From Mumia sp050632745 (GTDB lineage Bacteria; Actinomycetota; Actinomycetes; Propionibacteriales; Nocardioidaceae), in assembly GCF_050632745.1 (NCBI RefSeq), contig NZ_JBODSD010000001.1, forward strand, positions 1,116,001 to 1,180,000: 64,000 bases of DNA, given 5' to 3'. Shown in pieces: positions 7,851 to 15,354 of the stretch (positions are counted from its first letter, which is position 1; every line of letters begins with the position of its first letter). The position numbers were made by a program, and so were the translations under genes. Below the pieces are notes generated by a model. The model did not search any database, was not told the DNA's origin, and saw nothing but the letters and a program-made list of their open reading frames with translations.

Positions 7851-9181
7851 ACCTCCTCGCCCCGATCGAGCGGATCGGTCGCGACCCGCGCACGGGCGGC
7901 TACCGCAGGTTCGCGTGGAACGACGCCGACATGGAGCTGCGCGAGTGGTTCGCCGGCGAGGCGGCTGCGCGCGGGATGGCGTACGAGGAGGATGGCAACG
8001 GGAACCAGGTGGGGTGGTGGGAGCCCTCTGGTGGTCGAGTAGGACGAAGCGCTAGCGGAGTCCGTATCGAGACCGGGGGTCTCGATACGCCCTCGCCTAG
8101 CGGCTCGGGCTACTCGACCATCGGGGGTGGGGGCGGCTCGGGCTACTCGACCACCGGGGGTGGGGGCGGCTCGGACTACTCGACCACCGGGGGTGCGCTG
8201 CTGCTCGGGTCCCACCTCGACTCGGTGCCCGACGGGGGAGCGTACGACGGTCCGCTCGGCGTCGTGTCCGCCTTCGCCGCGCTGGACCGGCTCCGTGACG
8301 ACGGCTTCACCCCGTCCCGCCCGATCGCGGTGGCGTGCTTCGCCGACGAGGAGGGCGCGCGCTTCGGGGTCGCGTGCGCGGGCTCACGGCTCGCCGCCGG
8401 GACGCTCGCGCCGGACCGCGCCCTCGCGCTGACCGACGCCGACGGCCGCACGCTCGCCGAGGTGATGACCGCGCGCGGACGCGATCCGCGTGCCGCCGGG
8501 CGCAGCGCGTGGCTGGAACGCGTCGGCACGTTCGTCGAGCTCCACGTCGAGCAGGGCCGCTCGCTGGTCCACTCCGGTGACCCGGTCGGTGTGGCGACGA
8601 CGATCTGGCCGCACGGGCGCTGGCGGCTCGACTTCGAGGGCCGCGCCGACCACGCCGGCACCACCCCGATGGACGACCGGCGCGACCCGATGCCCGCGTA
8701 CGCTGCCAGCGTCGTCGCCGCCACCTCCCGTGCCGCCGACGCCGGCGCCCGCGCCACGTTCGGGCGCATCGCGGTGCAGCCGGGCGGCGCCAACGCCGTC
8801 CCCTCCCGGGTCTCCGGGTGGCTCGACGCACGGGCGTCCGACGACGCGGCGCTCGCCCGCCTCCTGGACGGGATCCTCGTGGACGCCCGCGAGGCGGCGG
8901 CCGCGGCGCGGGTCCGGCTCGAGGTCGCCGTCGAGTCGTCGAGCCCCGCCGTCGCGTTCGACGTCGCCCTGCGCGAACGCCTCGCCGGCGTGCTCGACGC
9001 CCCGCTGCTCCCGACCGGTGCGGGCCACGACGCCGGGGTGCTGAGCGCGTTCGTCCCGACGGCGATGCTGTTCGTCCGCAACCCGACCGGCGTCTCGCAC
9101 TCGCCCGAGGAGCACGCCGACGACGCGGACTGCGCCGCGGGCGTGGAGGCGCTCGCCCGGGTCGTACGGGAGCTCGCGTGA
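7847..9181 (+). CDS. M20 amidohydrolase (allantoate/N-carbamoyl amino acid hydrolase type) carrying an in-frame repeat insertion
   Basis: 444 residues. Zn-dependent M20/M28 hydrolase of the AllC/N-carbamoyl-amino-acid-hydrolase group: GSHLDSVPDGGAYDGPLGVV (first metal site), FADEEGARFG, VELHVEQGRSL, GRADHAGTTPMDDRRDP and the C-terminal GAGHDAGVL. Between NGNQVGWWEPSG (about residue 60) and LLLGSHLDSV (about 117), where relatives have only a few residues, about 55 residues are encoded by an interspersed palindromic repeat with an 11-residue tandem tail. With no hutG in the operon, this enzyme may act on the N-formyl-L-glutamate made by HutF; that is inference. It overlaps hutU upstream and hutF downstream by four bases. 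Confidence 0.85.
   Translation: MNLLAPIERIGRDPRTGGYRRFAWNDADMELREWFAGEAAARGMAYEEDGNGNQVGWWEPSGGRVGRSASGVRIETGGLDTPSPSGSGYSTIGGGGGSGYSTTGGGGGSDYSTTGGALLLGSHLDSVPDGGAYDGPLGVVSAFAALDRLRDDGFTPSRPIAVACFADEEGARFGVACAGSRLAAGTLAPDRALALTDADGRTLAEVMTARGRDPRAAGRSAWLERVGTFVELHVEQGRSLVHSGDPVGVATTIWPHGRWRLDFEGRADHAGTTPMDDRRDPMPAYAASVVAATSRAADAGARATFGRIAVQPGGANAVPSRVSGWLDARASDDAALARLLDGILVDAREAAAAARVRLEVAVESSSPAVAFDVALRERLAGVLDAPLLPTGAGHDAGVLSAFVPTAMLFVRNPTGVSHSPEEHADDADCAAGVEALARVVRELA
8032..8195. repeat. interspersed palindromic repeat, copy A, inside the M20 amidohydrolase gene
   Basis: The full element spans 8032-8120: outer arms TGGTCGAGTAG (8032-8042) and CTACTCGACCA (8110-8120), inner arms GTATCGAGACC (8064-8074) and GGTCTCGATAC (8078-8088). 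The right end is then repeated twice more with a 33-base period up to 8195, which reads as GSGYSTIGGGG-type peptides. The insertion keeps the reading frame open. Copy D at 51851 shares the same arms between genes. Confidence 0.9.
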
Positions 9182-10500
9182 GTGGTCTCGATACGCCCTC
9201 GCCCAGCGGCTCGGACTACTCGACCCCTGGCTCGGACTCCTCGACCACCGGCTCGGACTACTCGACCACCGGCTCGGACTACTCGACCACCGGCTCGGAC
9301 TCCTCTCCCAGCGGCTCGGACTACTCGACCACCGGCCGCGTGAGCGGCTTCCCCGGGTTCGCGAACTGTCACAGCCACGTCTTCCACCGCGCCCTGCGCG
9401 GCAGGGAGGCCGGCGGTGCGACCTTCTGGGACTGGCGGAGCCGGATGTACGCCGTCGCGGGCGTCCTCGACCCGGACCTCCTGCACGACCTCGCGGTAGC
9501 GACGTACGCGGAGATGCGGCTCGCCGGCATCGGCGTGGTCGGCGAGTTCCACTACCTGCACCACGGTCCGGACGGCACCCCGTACGACGACCCGAACGCG
9601 ACGGGGGAGGCGCTGATCGCCGCCGCCCGTGAGGTCGGTCTCCGGATCTGCCTGCTCGACACCTGCTACCTCGCGGCGGGGTTCGGGGTCTCGACGGGCT
9701 CGACCAGCGCAAGCCTCTCCGGTGTCCAGCGCCGCTTCTCCGACGGCGACGCCGAGACCTGGGCGCAGCGGGTGCACGACCTCGCGGCACGCCACGCCGG
9801 AGCCGACGACGTGGTGGTCGGCGCCGCGATCCACTCGGTGCGCGCCGTGCCGCCCGACCAGCTCGCCACCGTCGCCCGAGCACTCCCCGACGCGCCGCTG
9901 CACGTCCACGTCTCCGAGCAGCCGCAGGAGAACGCGGACTGCCTCGCCGCCACCGGCCGTACGCCCGTCGCGCTCCTCGCCGACGCCGGCGCCTGGACCC
10001 CGCGCACGACCGCGGTCCACGCCACGCACCTCACCGACGCCGACATCACCGCGCTCGGGGACGCGACGGCGTACGCCTGCTTCTGCCCGACCACCGAGGC
10101 CGAGCTCGCCGACGGCGTCGGCCCGTCCGCGCGGTTGCGCGACGCCGGCGCCCGGCTCACGCTCGGGTCGGACAGCAACACGGTGATCGACCTGTTCGCC
10201 GAGGCGAGGGCGGTGGAGATGCACGAGCGGCTGGTGAGCGGGCGTCGCGGGACGTGGCGCGCGGAGGAGCTGACCGAGGCGGCGACGCGGACCGGCTACG
10301 CGTCGCTCGGGTTCGACCCCGGCCTCGCCGATACCGACGCGTCCACCCTGCGCGACTCCGTCCGTCTCGCCGGGACGACCGAGCCGTTGTGGGCCGCCAC
10401 CGCCGCCGACGTCGAGCCGCCGAAGGACCTGCCGTACGACGCCCCGGAGGTCGCCGAGCGCCTGCGGCGTGCGGTCGACGCGGTCTGGGAGCGCCGGTGA
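9178..10500 (+). CDS. hutF: formimidoylglutamate deiminase with its N-terminal segment replaced by repeat-encoded sequence
   Basis: 440 residues from GTG 9178, supported by GGGAG at 9168-9172 and a GTGA overlap with the M20 gene; GTG 9340 is possible but lacks a ribosome site. Hydrolyses N-formimidoyl-L-glutamate to N-formylglutamate and ammonia. Amidohydrolase features: metal-binding NCHSHVFHRALRG, a His-rich HVHVSEQ segment, and GSDSNTVIDLFAEARAVEMHERL. Family members begin with roughly 55-60 residues before that HxH motif. Here they are absent, and residues 2-54 or so are six units of a GSDYSTT-type heptapeptide from repeat copy B. A repeat remnant also alters the segment after DTCYLAAG. 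Activity of the product is uncertain. Confidence 0.88.
   Translation: MSGLDTPSPSGSDYSTPGSDSSTTGSDYSTTGSDYSTTGSDSSPSGSDYSTTGRVSGFPGFANCHSHVFHRALRGREAGGATFWDWRSRMYAVAGVLDPDLLHDLAVATYAEMRLAGIGVVGEFHYLHHGPDGTPYDDPNATGEALIAAAREVGLRICLLDTCYLAAGFGVSTGSTSASLSGVQRRFSDGDAETWAQRVHDLAARHAGADDVVVGAAIHSVRAVPPDQLATVARALPDAPLHVHVSEQPQENADCLAATGRTPVALLADAGAWTPRTTAVHATHLTDADITALGDATAYACFCPTTEAELADGVGPSARLRDAGARLTLGSDSNTVIDLFAEARAVEMHERLVSGRRGTWRAEELTEAATRTGYASLGFDPGLADTDASTLRDSVRLAGTTEPLWAATAADVEPPKDLPYDAPEVAERLRRAVDAVWERR
9184..9335. repeat. interspersed repeat, copy B (right half plus amplified end), at the start of hutF
   Basis: Begins with the inner right arm GGTCTCGATACGC at 9184, continues through CGGCTCGGACTACTCGACC, then repeats the end as about six 21-base units (GGCTCGGACTACTCGACCACC and variants) to 9335. 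The left half present in copies A and D is missing. The whole stretch is open in the hutF frame. Confidence 0.88.
9687..9709. repeat. interspersed repeat, copy C (short remnant) inside hutF
   Basis: GGTCTCGACGGGCTCGACC followed by AGCG combines the inner right arm and the terminal motif of copies A, B and D with the middle deleted. It encodes part of GVSTGSTSASL, an insertion relative to the usual HutF segment between TCYL and the VQRRFSDG motif. Confidence 0.6.
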
Positions 10501-11642
10501 GCAGCGGCTCCCTGCTCGTCACCGGCATCGGGGAGCTCGTCACCTGGGACGACGAGCGGCCCGTCCGGCACGCCGCCGCCCTCGTCGTCGCCGACGGTGT
10601 CGTGCGCTGGGTGGGTGACGCCGCGGACGCTCCGGCCGCCGACGACGTGCTGGACGTCGACGGCGCGACGGTGGTCCCCGGCTTCGTCGACGCGCACAGC
10701 CACCTCGTCTTCGCGGGGGACCGGGCCGCGGAGTTCGAGGCGCGGATGACCGGCACGCCGTACGCCGCCGGCGGCATCCGCACCACGGTCGCCGACACCC
10801 GCGAGGCGACCGACGACGCGCTGGAGGCGAACGTGCGCCGCCTGGTCGCCGAGATGCGCCGCCAGGGGACGACCACGGTCGAGGTCAAGAGCGGGTACGG
10901 CCTGACGGTCGCCGACGAGGAGCGGTCGCTCCGCATCGCCTCTGAGGTCACGTCCGAGACGACGTTCCTCGGCGCCCACGTCGTCCCCGACGGCACGACG
11001 CCCGAGGACTACGTCGCCCTGGTCACGGGGCCGATGCTCGACGCCTGCGCCCCGCACGCCCGCTGGATCGACGTCTTCTGCGAGGACGGCGCGTTCGACG
11101 CCGACGCGGCGCGCACGATCCTCACCGCCGGACGCGACGCCGGTCTCGGCCTGCGCGTCCACGCCAGCCAGCTCGCGTCCGGCCCCGGGGTGCTGCTGGC
11201 CTGCGAGCTGGGGGCCGCGGCAGTCGACCACTGCACCTACCTCACCGACGCCGACGTGGACGCGCTCGCGGGCTCCGGGACTGTCGCGGGCCTGCTGCCG
11301 GGCGTCGAGTTCTCGACCCGCCACCCGTACCCGGACGCCCGCCGCCTCCTCGACGCCGGCGTCACCGTCGCGCTCGCCAGCGACTGCAACCCGGGCAGCA
11401 GCTACACCTCGTCGATCCCGTTCTGCGTCGCGCTCGCCGTGCGCGAGATGGGCATGACCCCGTACGAGGCGCTCCGTGCCGCCACGCTCGGCGGCGCGGC
11501 GTCGCTGCGCCGCGACGACGTCGGCCACCTGCGCGTCGGGGCGCGGGCCGACCTGGCCGTGCTCGACGCGCCGTCTGCGGTCCACCTCGCCTACCGACCG
11601 GGTGTCCCGCTGGTCTCGCGGACCATCACCTCGCCGCACTAG
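10497..11642 (+). CDS. hutI: imidazolonepropionase
   Basis: 381 residues from GTG 10497, overlapping the hutF stop (GTGA). Hydrolyses 4-imidazolone-5-propionate to N-formimidoyl-L-glutamate, linking HutU to HutF. Motifs: N-terminal beta segment ending VVPGFVDAHSHLVFAGDRAAEFE (metal-binding HxH), TTVEVKSGYGL, RVHASQLASGPGV, VDHCTYLTDADVDALAGSG and ALASDCNPGSSYTSS with the catalytic Asp. Unlike HutF, the N-terminal domain is intact and no repeat is present. Last gene of the hut unit. Confidence 0.95.
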   Translation: MSSGSLLVTGIGELVTWDDERPVRHAAALVVADGVVRWVGDAADAPAADDVLDVDGATVVPGFVDAHSHLVFAGDRAAEFEARMTGTPYAAGGIRTTVADTREATDDALEANVRRLVAEMRRQGTTTVEVKSGYGLTVADEERSLRIASEVTSETTFLGAHVVPDGTTPEDYVALVTGPMLDACAPHARWIDVFCEDGAFDADAARTILTAGRDAGLGLRVHASQLASGPGVLLACELGAAAVDHCTYLTDADVDALAGSGTVAGLLPGVEFSTRHPYPDARRLLDAGVTVALASDCNPGSSYTSSIPFCVALAVREMGMTPYEALRAATLGGAASLRRDDVGHLRVGARADLAVLDAPSAVHLAYRPGVPLVSRTITSPH

Positions 11643-11651
11643 CGTGGCCGC

Positions 11652-12362
11652 ATGGCGAAGCGGCGCAGGCAGCCCTGGCTCCTCAACACCTCGCGCGTCC
11701 GGCTGCTGCGCGTCAACCGTTCCTTCGCGCGGGGGACGCCGGCCGGCGCGCTGGTGCTCGACGCGGGCGCCGGGCACGGGCCGTACAGGCGGCTGTTCCG
11801 TCACGCGCGGTACGAGGCCGCGGACTTCGCGCAGCTCGCCACCCGCTACACGCCGCTCGACTACGTCTGCAGCCTCACCGACATCCCGGTCGAGGACGGG
11901 CGCTTCGACCGGGTCCTGTGCAACCAGGTCCTCGAGCACCTCGACGACCCCGCTGGCGCCCTGGCCGAGATGCACCGCGTCCTCGCCCCCGGAGGGCGGA
12001 TCCTGCTCTCGGCGCCGCTGTTCTACCCCGAGCACCAGCAGCCGTACGACTACTTCCGCTACACCCAGTTCGCGCTGCGGCGGCTGTTCACCGAGGCGGG
12101 GTTCGCGGAGGTGAAGGTGACGTGGCTCGAGGGCTACTTCGGCACGGTCGCCTTCCAGCTCGAGCAGATGCACCGCCAGCTGCCGCGCGGCCGCTCGCTC
12201 GGGCTGCGGCGTCGCATGCTGCTCGGCCCGGTCCTCGCGGTGACGCGTGGGGCGGCGTTCGTGCTGTCGGGGGTGTTCGCGCGGATGGACCTGCGTTGGA
12301 AGCACACCGCGAGCGGGATGCCGAAGAACTACGTCGTCCGCGCCACGAGGCCGGAGGGCTGA
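11652..12362 (+). CDS. class I SAM-dependent methyltransferase
   Basis: 236 residues from ATG 11652, nine bases after hutI. Motif I is LVLDAGAGHGPYRRLF (about residues 33-48); the post-I acidic region precedes LDYVCSLTDIPVEDGRFDRVLCNQVLEHLDDP, followed by MHRVLAPGGRILLSAPLFYPEHQQPYDY. This is the Methyltransf_11 pattern seen in sugar or lipid methyltransferases, and the C-terminal part looks amphipathic. It may be co-transcribed with hut by proximity only; substrate unknown. Confidence 0.85.
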   Translation: MAKRRRQPWLLNTSRVRLLRVNRSFARGTPAGALVLDAGAGHGPYRRLFRHARYEAADFAQLATRYTPLDYVCSLTDIPVEDGRFDRVLCNQVLEHLDDPAGALAEMHRVLAPGGRILLSAPLFYPEHQQPYDYFRYTQFALRRLFTEAGFAEVKVTWLEGYFGTVAFQLEQMHRQLPRGRSLGLRRRMLLGPVLAVTRGAAFVLSGVFARMDLRWKHTASGMPKNYVVRATRPEG

Positions 12363-12369
12363 CCGGCGC

Positions 12370-12804
12370 TCACGCGTGCAGCCGCGCCCCCTTCACGGTC
12401 TTGTCGACGGCGTTGCGCGGGCCGTGGACCGCGATCCCGACCAGGTCCAGCTCGTCGGTCCCCACGGCGCGCACAGCGGCGCGGTTGGCCTCGTCGTGGC
12501 CGGTCGCGAACAGGTCGCGGGTGTAGATCGACATCGGCATCCCACGCCGCAGCGCCGCGGCGTGGGCCGAGCGCAGCACGGCCGCGTCGGCGGTGAACAC
12601 CAGCATCGGCTGGCGCATCATCGGGAGGTACTGCTGCCCGTCCCCGTCCTCGTACGGATCGCCGACGAGCCCGTCCTCGCGGGTCGCGATGCCGCTGACG
12701 AGGAACGCCGTGACGTTGAGCTCCTGCCAGGGGAGGAGGTCGTCGCGCAGGACGATCGCGATCTTGGTGTCGAAGCGGACGGTCGGTTCCAGCACGGTGG
12801 TCAT
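12370..12804 (-). CDS. DUF2000 family protein
   Basis: 144 residues from ATG 12804 (MTTVLEPTVRFDTKIAIVLR). Shows the DUF2000 hallmarks KIAIVLRDDLLPWQELNVTAFL and PMSIYTRDLFATGHDEANRAAV. Function is unknown; the fold is related to peptidyl-tRNA hydrolase PTH2. It is divergent from an AraC-type regulator with 49 bases between the starts, and the pairing suggests that the regulator controls this gene. Convergent with the methyltransferase. Confidence 0.85.
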   Translation of the reverse strand: MTTVLEPTVRFDTKIAIVLRDDLLPWQELNVTAFLVSGIATREDGLVGDPYEDGDGQQYLPMMRQPMLVFTADAAVLRSAHAAALRRGMPMSIYTRDLFATGHDEANRAAVRAVGTDELDLVGIAVHGPRNAVDKTVKGARLHA

Positions 12805-12853
12805 GGCTCGATCCTCGGCCGCCGGTCCTGGCCCGGTCTTGTACGTTCTTTGC

Positions 12854-13642
12854 ATGGCCGACCGGGTCCGCGCGTGGCGACCCGACGTGCCGCACCTGCG
12901 CGAGGTGCTGCACGCCGAGTTCACCGAGCACGCCTACCCGAGCCACACCCACGGCGACTGGGCGGTGCTCCTGATCGACTCCGGCGCGGTCGCGTACGAC
13001 CTCGACCGCCACCCGCACACCGCCGAGCCGGCCACGGTGACGCTCCTGCCGCCGCACGTCCCGCACGACGGGAGGTCGGCCCGCCCCGGCTCGTCGTTCC
13101 GCAAGCGGGTGCTCTACCTGGACGAGGCGTGGCTCCCGCTCGACGCGATCGGTCACAGCGTCGACCACCCGACGGTGGTCCGGCCCGAGGTCGCCGAGGG
13201 CGTCCGGCACGTGCACGGAGCCCTGGCCGGCGGGGACGCGTTCGCGGCGGAGTCGGAGCTCGCCCGCCTCCACGACCTGCTGCGGGAGCATCTCCACGGC
13301 CCTGCTCCGTCCGCTGCGGCCGATGCACCGCTCGCCCGGCGCCTGCGCGACCTCCTCGACGCCGCGGTCGCCGACGGCGTCACGCTCGAGGACGCCTCAC
13401 GCGTCCTGGGCGCCCACCCGAGCCACCTCGTGCGGTCGTTCTCGCGGGCGTACGGCATCGCGCCGCACCGCTACCTCACCAGCCGTCGCGTCGACCTGGC
13501 TCGGCGGCTGATCCTGGACGGAGAGACGGTGGCCGACGCCGCGGTCCGCGCCGGCTTCCACGACCAGGCGCACCTCACCCGGCATTTCCGCCGGGTGCTC
13601 GGGACGACGCCCGGATCCTTCGTCCGCACCGCACGGCCTTAG
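12854..13642 (+). CDS. AraC-family transcriptional regulator
   Basis: 262 residues from ATG 12854. The N-terminal cupin-like sensor domain carries EHAYPSHTHGDWAVLLIDSG (AraC_binding type). The C-terminal double helix-turn-helix spans about residues 165-262, with ASRVLGAHPSHLVRSFSRAYGIAPHRYLTSRRVDLARRL and VADAAVRAGFHDQAHLTRHF. It is divergent from the DUF2000 gene and likely regulates it through the shared 49-base gap. The ligand is unknown. Confidence 0.9.
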   Translation: MADRVRAWRPDVPHLREVLHAEFTEHAYPSHTHGDWAVLLIDSGAVAYDLDRHPHTAEPATVTLLPPHVPHDGRSARPGSSFRKRVLYLDEAWLPLDAIGHSVDHPTVVRPEVAEGVRHVHGALAGGDAFAAESELARLHDLLREHLHGPAPSAAADAPLARRLRDLLDAAVADGVTLEDASRVLGAHPSHLVRSFSRAYGIAPHRYLTSRRVDLARRLILDGETVADAAVRAGFHDQAHLTRHFRRVLGTTPGSFVRTARP

Positions 13643-13729
13643 GGTGCCGGCGCACGACCTCAGGGCCTGATCCGCCCGATCTAAGGGCCCTGGCGCGTCA
13701 GAACTAGGGTGCCCGCCCGATGTGAGGTG

Positions 13730-13746
13730 CTACCTCAGACGACGAG
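13730..13746 (+). promoter_or_regulatory. CTACCTCAG box upstream of the first 45-residue protein
   Basis: CTACCTCAGACGACGAG lies 35 bases before ATG 13782. The same 17 bases with one difference occur at 18293-18309 before the second small gene. Here TGAGG and CCTCA form a short inverted repeat spaced by five bases (13724-13738). It could be an operator or an unusual promoter element. Confidence 0.55.
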
Positions 13747-13781
13747 AGTCGAGGCATCAGGAACGAACGAAGGAGACCCTG

Positions 13782-13919
13782 ATGTACATCGATCCCGAGC
13801 AGTCCGTCCCCACCGAGATGAAGCACCGCATCGAGCGGATCCCGGCCCTCGGCGACGACCGTCGGGCCCAGTACGTCCGCAGCCCGCGCCTGCGCCGCCG
13901 GCGGGGCCTGCGCCGCTGA
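13782..13919 (+). CDS. 45-residue basic protein, paralogue of the gene at 18320
   Basis: 45 residues from ATG 13782, with AAGGAGA at 13770-13776 as ribosome site. The start is MYIDPEQSVPTEMKHRIER and the C-terminal third is strongly Arg-rich (RLRRRRGLRR). It aligns without gaps to the 45-residue product at 18320: P5, E6, V9, T11, E12, R16 and E18 are identical in both. The shared upstream box and equal length argue that both are real genes. No known domain; the basic tail suggests nucleic-acid or acidic-partner binding, which is speculation. Confidence 0.7.
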   Translation: MYIDPEQSVPTEMKHRIERIPALGDDRRAQYVRSPRLRRRRGLRR

Positions 13920-13981
13920 CCGAACGCGTCGCGGGAGCGGCAGCCGTTGCCACGTTCCCGCGTCGCTGCAAGGATCGCCGC

Positions 13982-14935
13982 ATGGGCGAGGCGGTCGAGA
14001 TCGAGGTGGGCAACCGCGACGTCCGCATCTCGAACCCCGACCGCGTCTACTTCCCCGAGCGCGGCGAGACCAAGCTCGACCTCGTCCACTACTACCTGGC
14101 GGTCGGCGACGGCATCGTCCGCGCCCTGCGCGAGCGGCCGTGCATGCTGCACCGCTTCCCCAAGGGCGTCGCGGAGAAGAAGGTCCACCAGAAGCGCGTC
14201 CCGGCCGGGGCGCCGCCGTGGCTGGAGACCGTGCGGGTGGAGTTCCCGCGCTACGGCCGACACGCCTACGAGCTCTGCGTCACCGAGCTCGCGAGCGTGA
14301 TCTGGGCGGTCCAGATGTCGACGGTCGAGTTCCACCCCTGGAACTCCCGTCGCGCCGACACCGAGAAGCCCGACGAGTGGCGCATCGACCTCGACCCTGG
14401 GCCCGACTGCGACTTCGCCACGGTCCGACGGGTCGCGCACGTGGCCCACGAGATCCTCGACGAGCTCGGCGCGGTCGGCTGGCCCAAGACGTCGGGCGGC
14501 GCGGGGATGCACGTCTACGTCAGGATCGCGCCCGACCACGGGTTCGCCGACGTCCGTCGTGCCGCCCTCGCCTTCGCTCGCGAGGTCGAGCGCCGCGTCC
14601 CCGACGACGTGACGACGACCTGGTGGCGCAAGGACCGCGACCCGGCCAAGCTCTTCGTCGACTACAACCAGAACACCCGCGACCACACCATCGCCGCGGC
14701 CTACTCCGTGCGCGGGGTCCCCGACGCGCGGGTCTCGGCGCCGATCCGCTGGGACGAGGTGGACGACGTCGAGCCGGCCGACATGACGATCTCGACCGTC
14801 CCTGCGCGATTCGCCGCCCTCGGTGACCTGCACGAAGGGATCGACGAGGCAGTGTTCTCGATCGCGCCGCTGCTGGAGTGGGCCGAGCGCGACGAGGCGG
14901 AGGGAGCGGAGGTCCCGCCGGAGGAGGGTGGCTGA
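13982..14935 (+). CDS. stand-alone LigD-type DNA polymerase domain protein
   Basis: 317 residues from ATG 13982. Archaeo-eukaryotic primase superfamily polymerase domain as in NHEJ ligase D: ISNPDRVYFPERGETKLDLVHYY, CMLHRFPKGV, WAVQMSTVEFHPWNSR, the metal-binding DLDPG, KTSGGAGMHVYVRI and KLFVDYNQNTRDHTIAAAYSVR. There is no ligase or phosphoesterase domain fused and no ku nearby. Actinomycetes often have such separate polymerases beside a complete LigD elsewhere, used in gap filling or ribonucleotide insertion during end joining. A separate phosphoesterase gene lies 7 kb away. Confidence 0.9.
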   Translation: MGEAVEIEVGNRDVRISNPDRVYFPERGETKLDLVHYYLAVGDGIVRALRERPCMLHRFPKGVAEKKVHQKRVPAGAPPWLETVRVEFPRYGRHAYELCVTELASVIWAVQMSTVEFHPWNSRRADTEKPDEWRIDLDPGPDCDFATVRRVAHVAHEILDELGAVGWPKTSGGAGMHVYVRIAPDHGFADVRRAALAFAREVERRVPDDVTTTWWRKDRDPAKLFVDYNQNTRDHTIAAAYSVRGVPDARVSAPIRWDEVDDVEPADMTISTVPARFAALGDLHEGIDEAVFSIAPLLEWAERDEAEGAEVPPEEGG

Positions 14936-14992
14936 TCGCGGTCAGGCGCGCTAGCGTCGAGGTTCCTGATCAGCGACCGAGAGGACCCTCTC

Positions 14993-15343
14993 ATGCGCAA
15001 GATCTCCCTCCTCATCGCCGCCGGTGCCGGGTACGTGCTCGGGGCCAGGGCGGGTCGGGAGCGCTACGACCAGATCGTGGCCCAGACCAAGAGGCTGATG
15101 GGCAGCCAGCCCGTCCAGAGCGGAGTCGCCAAGGCTGGCGAGACCCTCAAGGAGCAGGCCCCCGTGGTGAAGGACAAGGTGGCCGACGCCGCCCACAAGG
15201 TGGCCGACAAGGTCACGCCGGGCTCGACGACCGACGAGGACGACATCGTCGGCACCTACTCGACGACGCCCAGCGGCAACCACGTCGAGGTCGACGAGGA
15301 GCTCGCCTGGACCACCTCCACGGGCGACCAACCCCGGACCTGA
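14993..15343 (+). CDS. YtxH-like protein
   Basis: 116 residues from ATG 14993 with a GAGAGGA ribosome site. A short hydrophobic N terminus (ISLLIAAGAGYVLGARAGRERYDQIVAQTKRLM) is typical of actinobacterial YtxH proteins. It is followed by a Lys/Ala-rich amphipathic helix (VVKDKVADAAHKVADKVT) and an acidic tail. Probably a small membrane-associated protein of unknown role. The next gene starts 11 bases downstream. Confidence 0.75.
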   Translation: MRKISLLIAAGAGYVLGARAGRERYDQIVAQTKRLMGSQPVQSGVAKAGETLKEQAPVVKDKVADAAHKVADKVTPGSTTDEDDIVGTYSTTPSGNHVEVDEELAWTTSTGDQPRT

Positions 15344-15354
15344 GCGGACGGGAG

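Noticed and set aside
8032..9335. Insertion sequence or transposon
   Set aside because: No transposase, no long terminal repeats and no target duplication seen; the element is about 90 bases and looks like a non-autonomous palindromic repeat.
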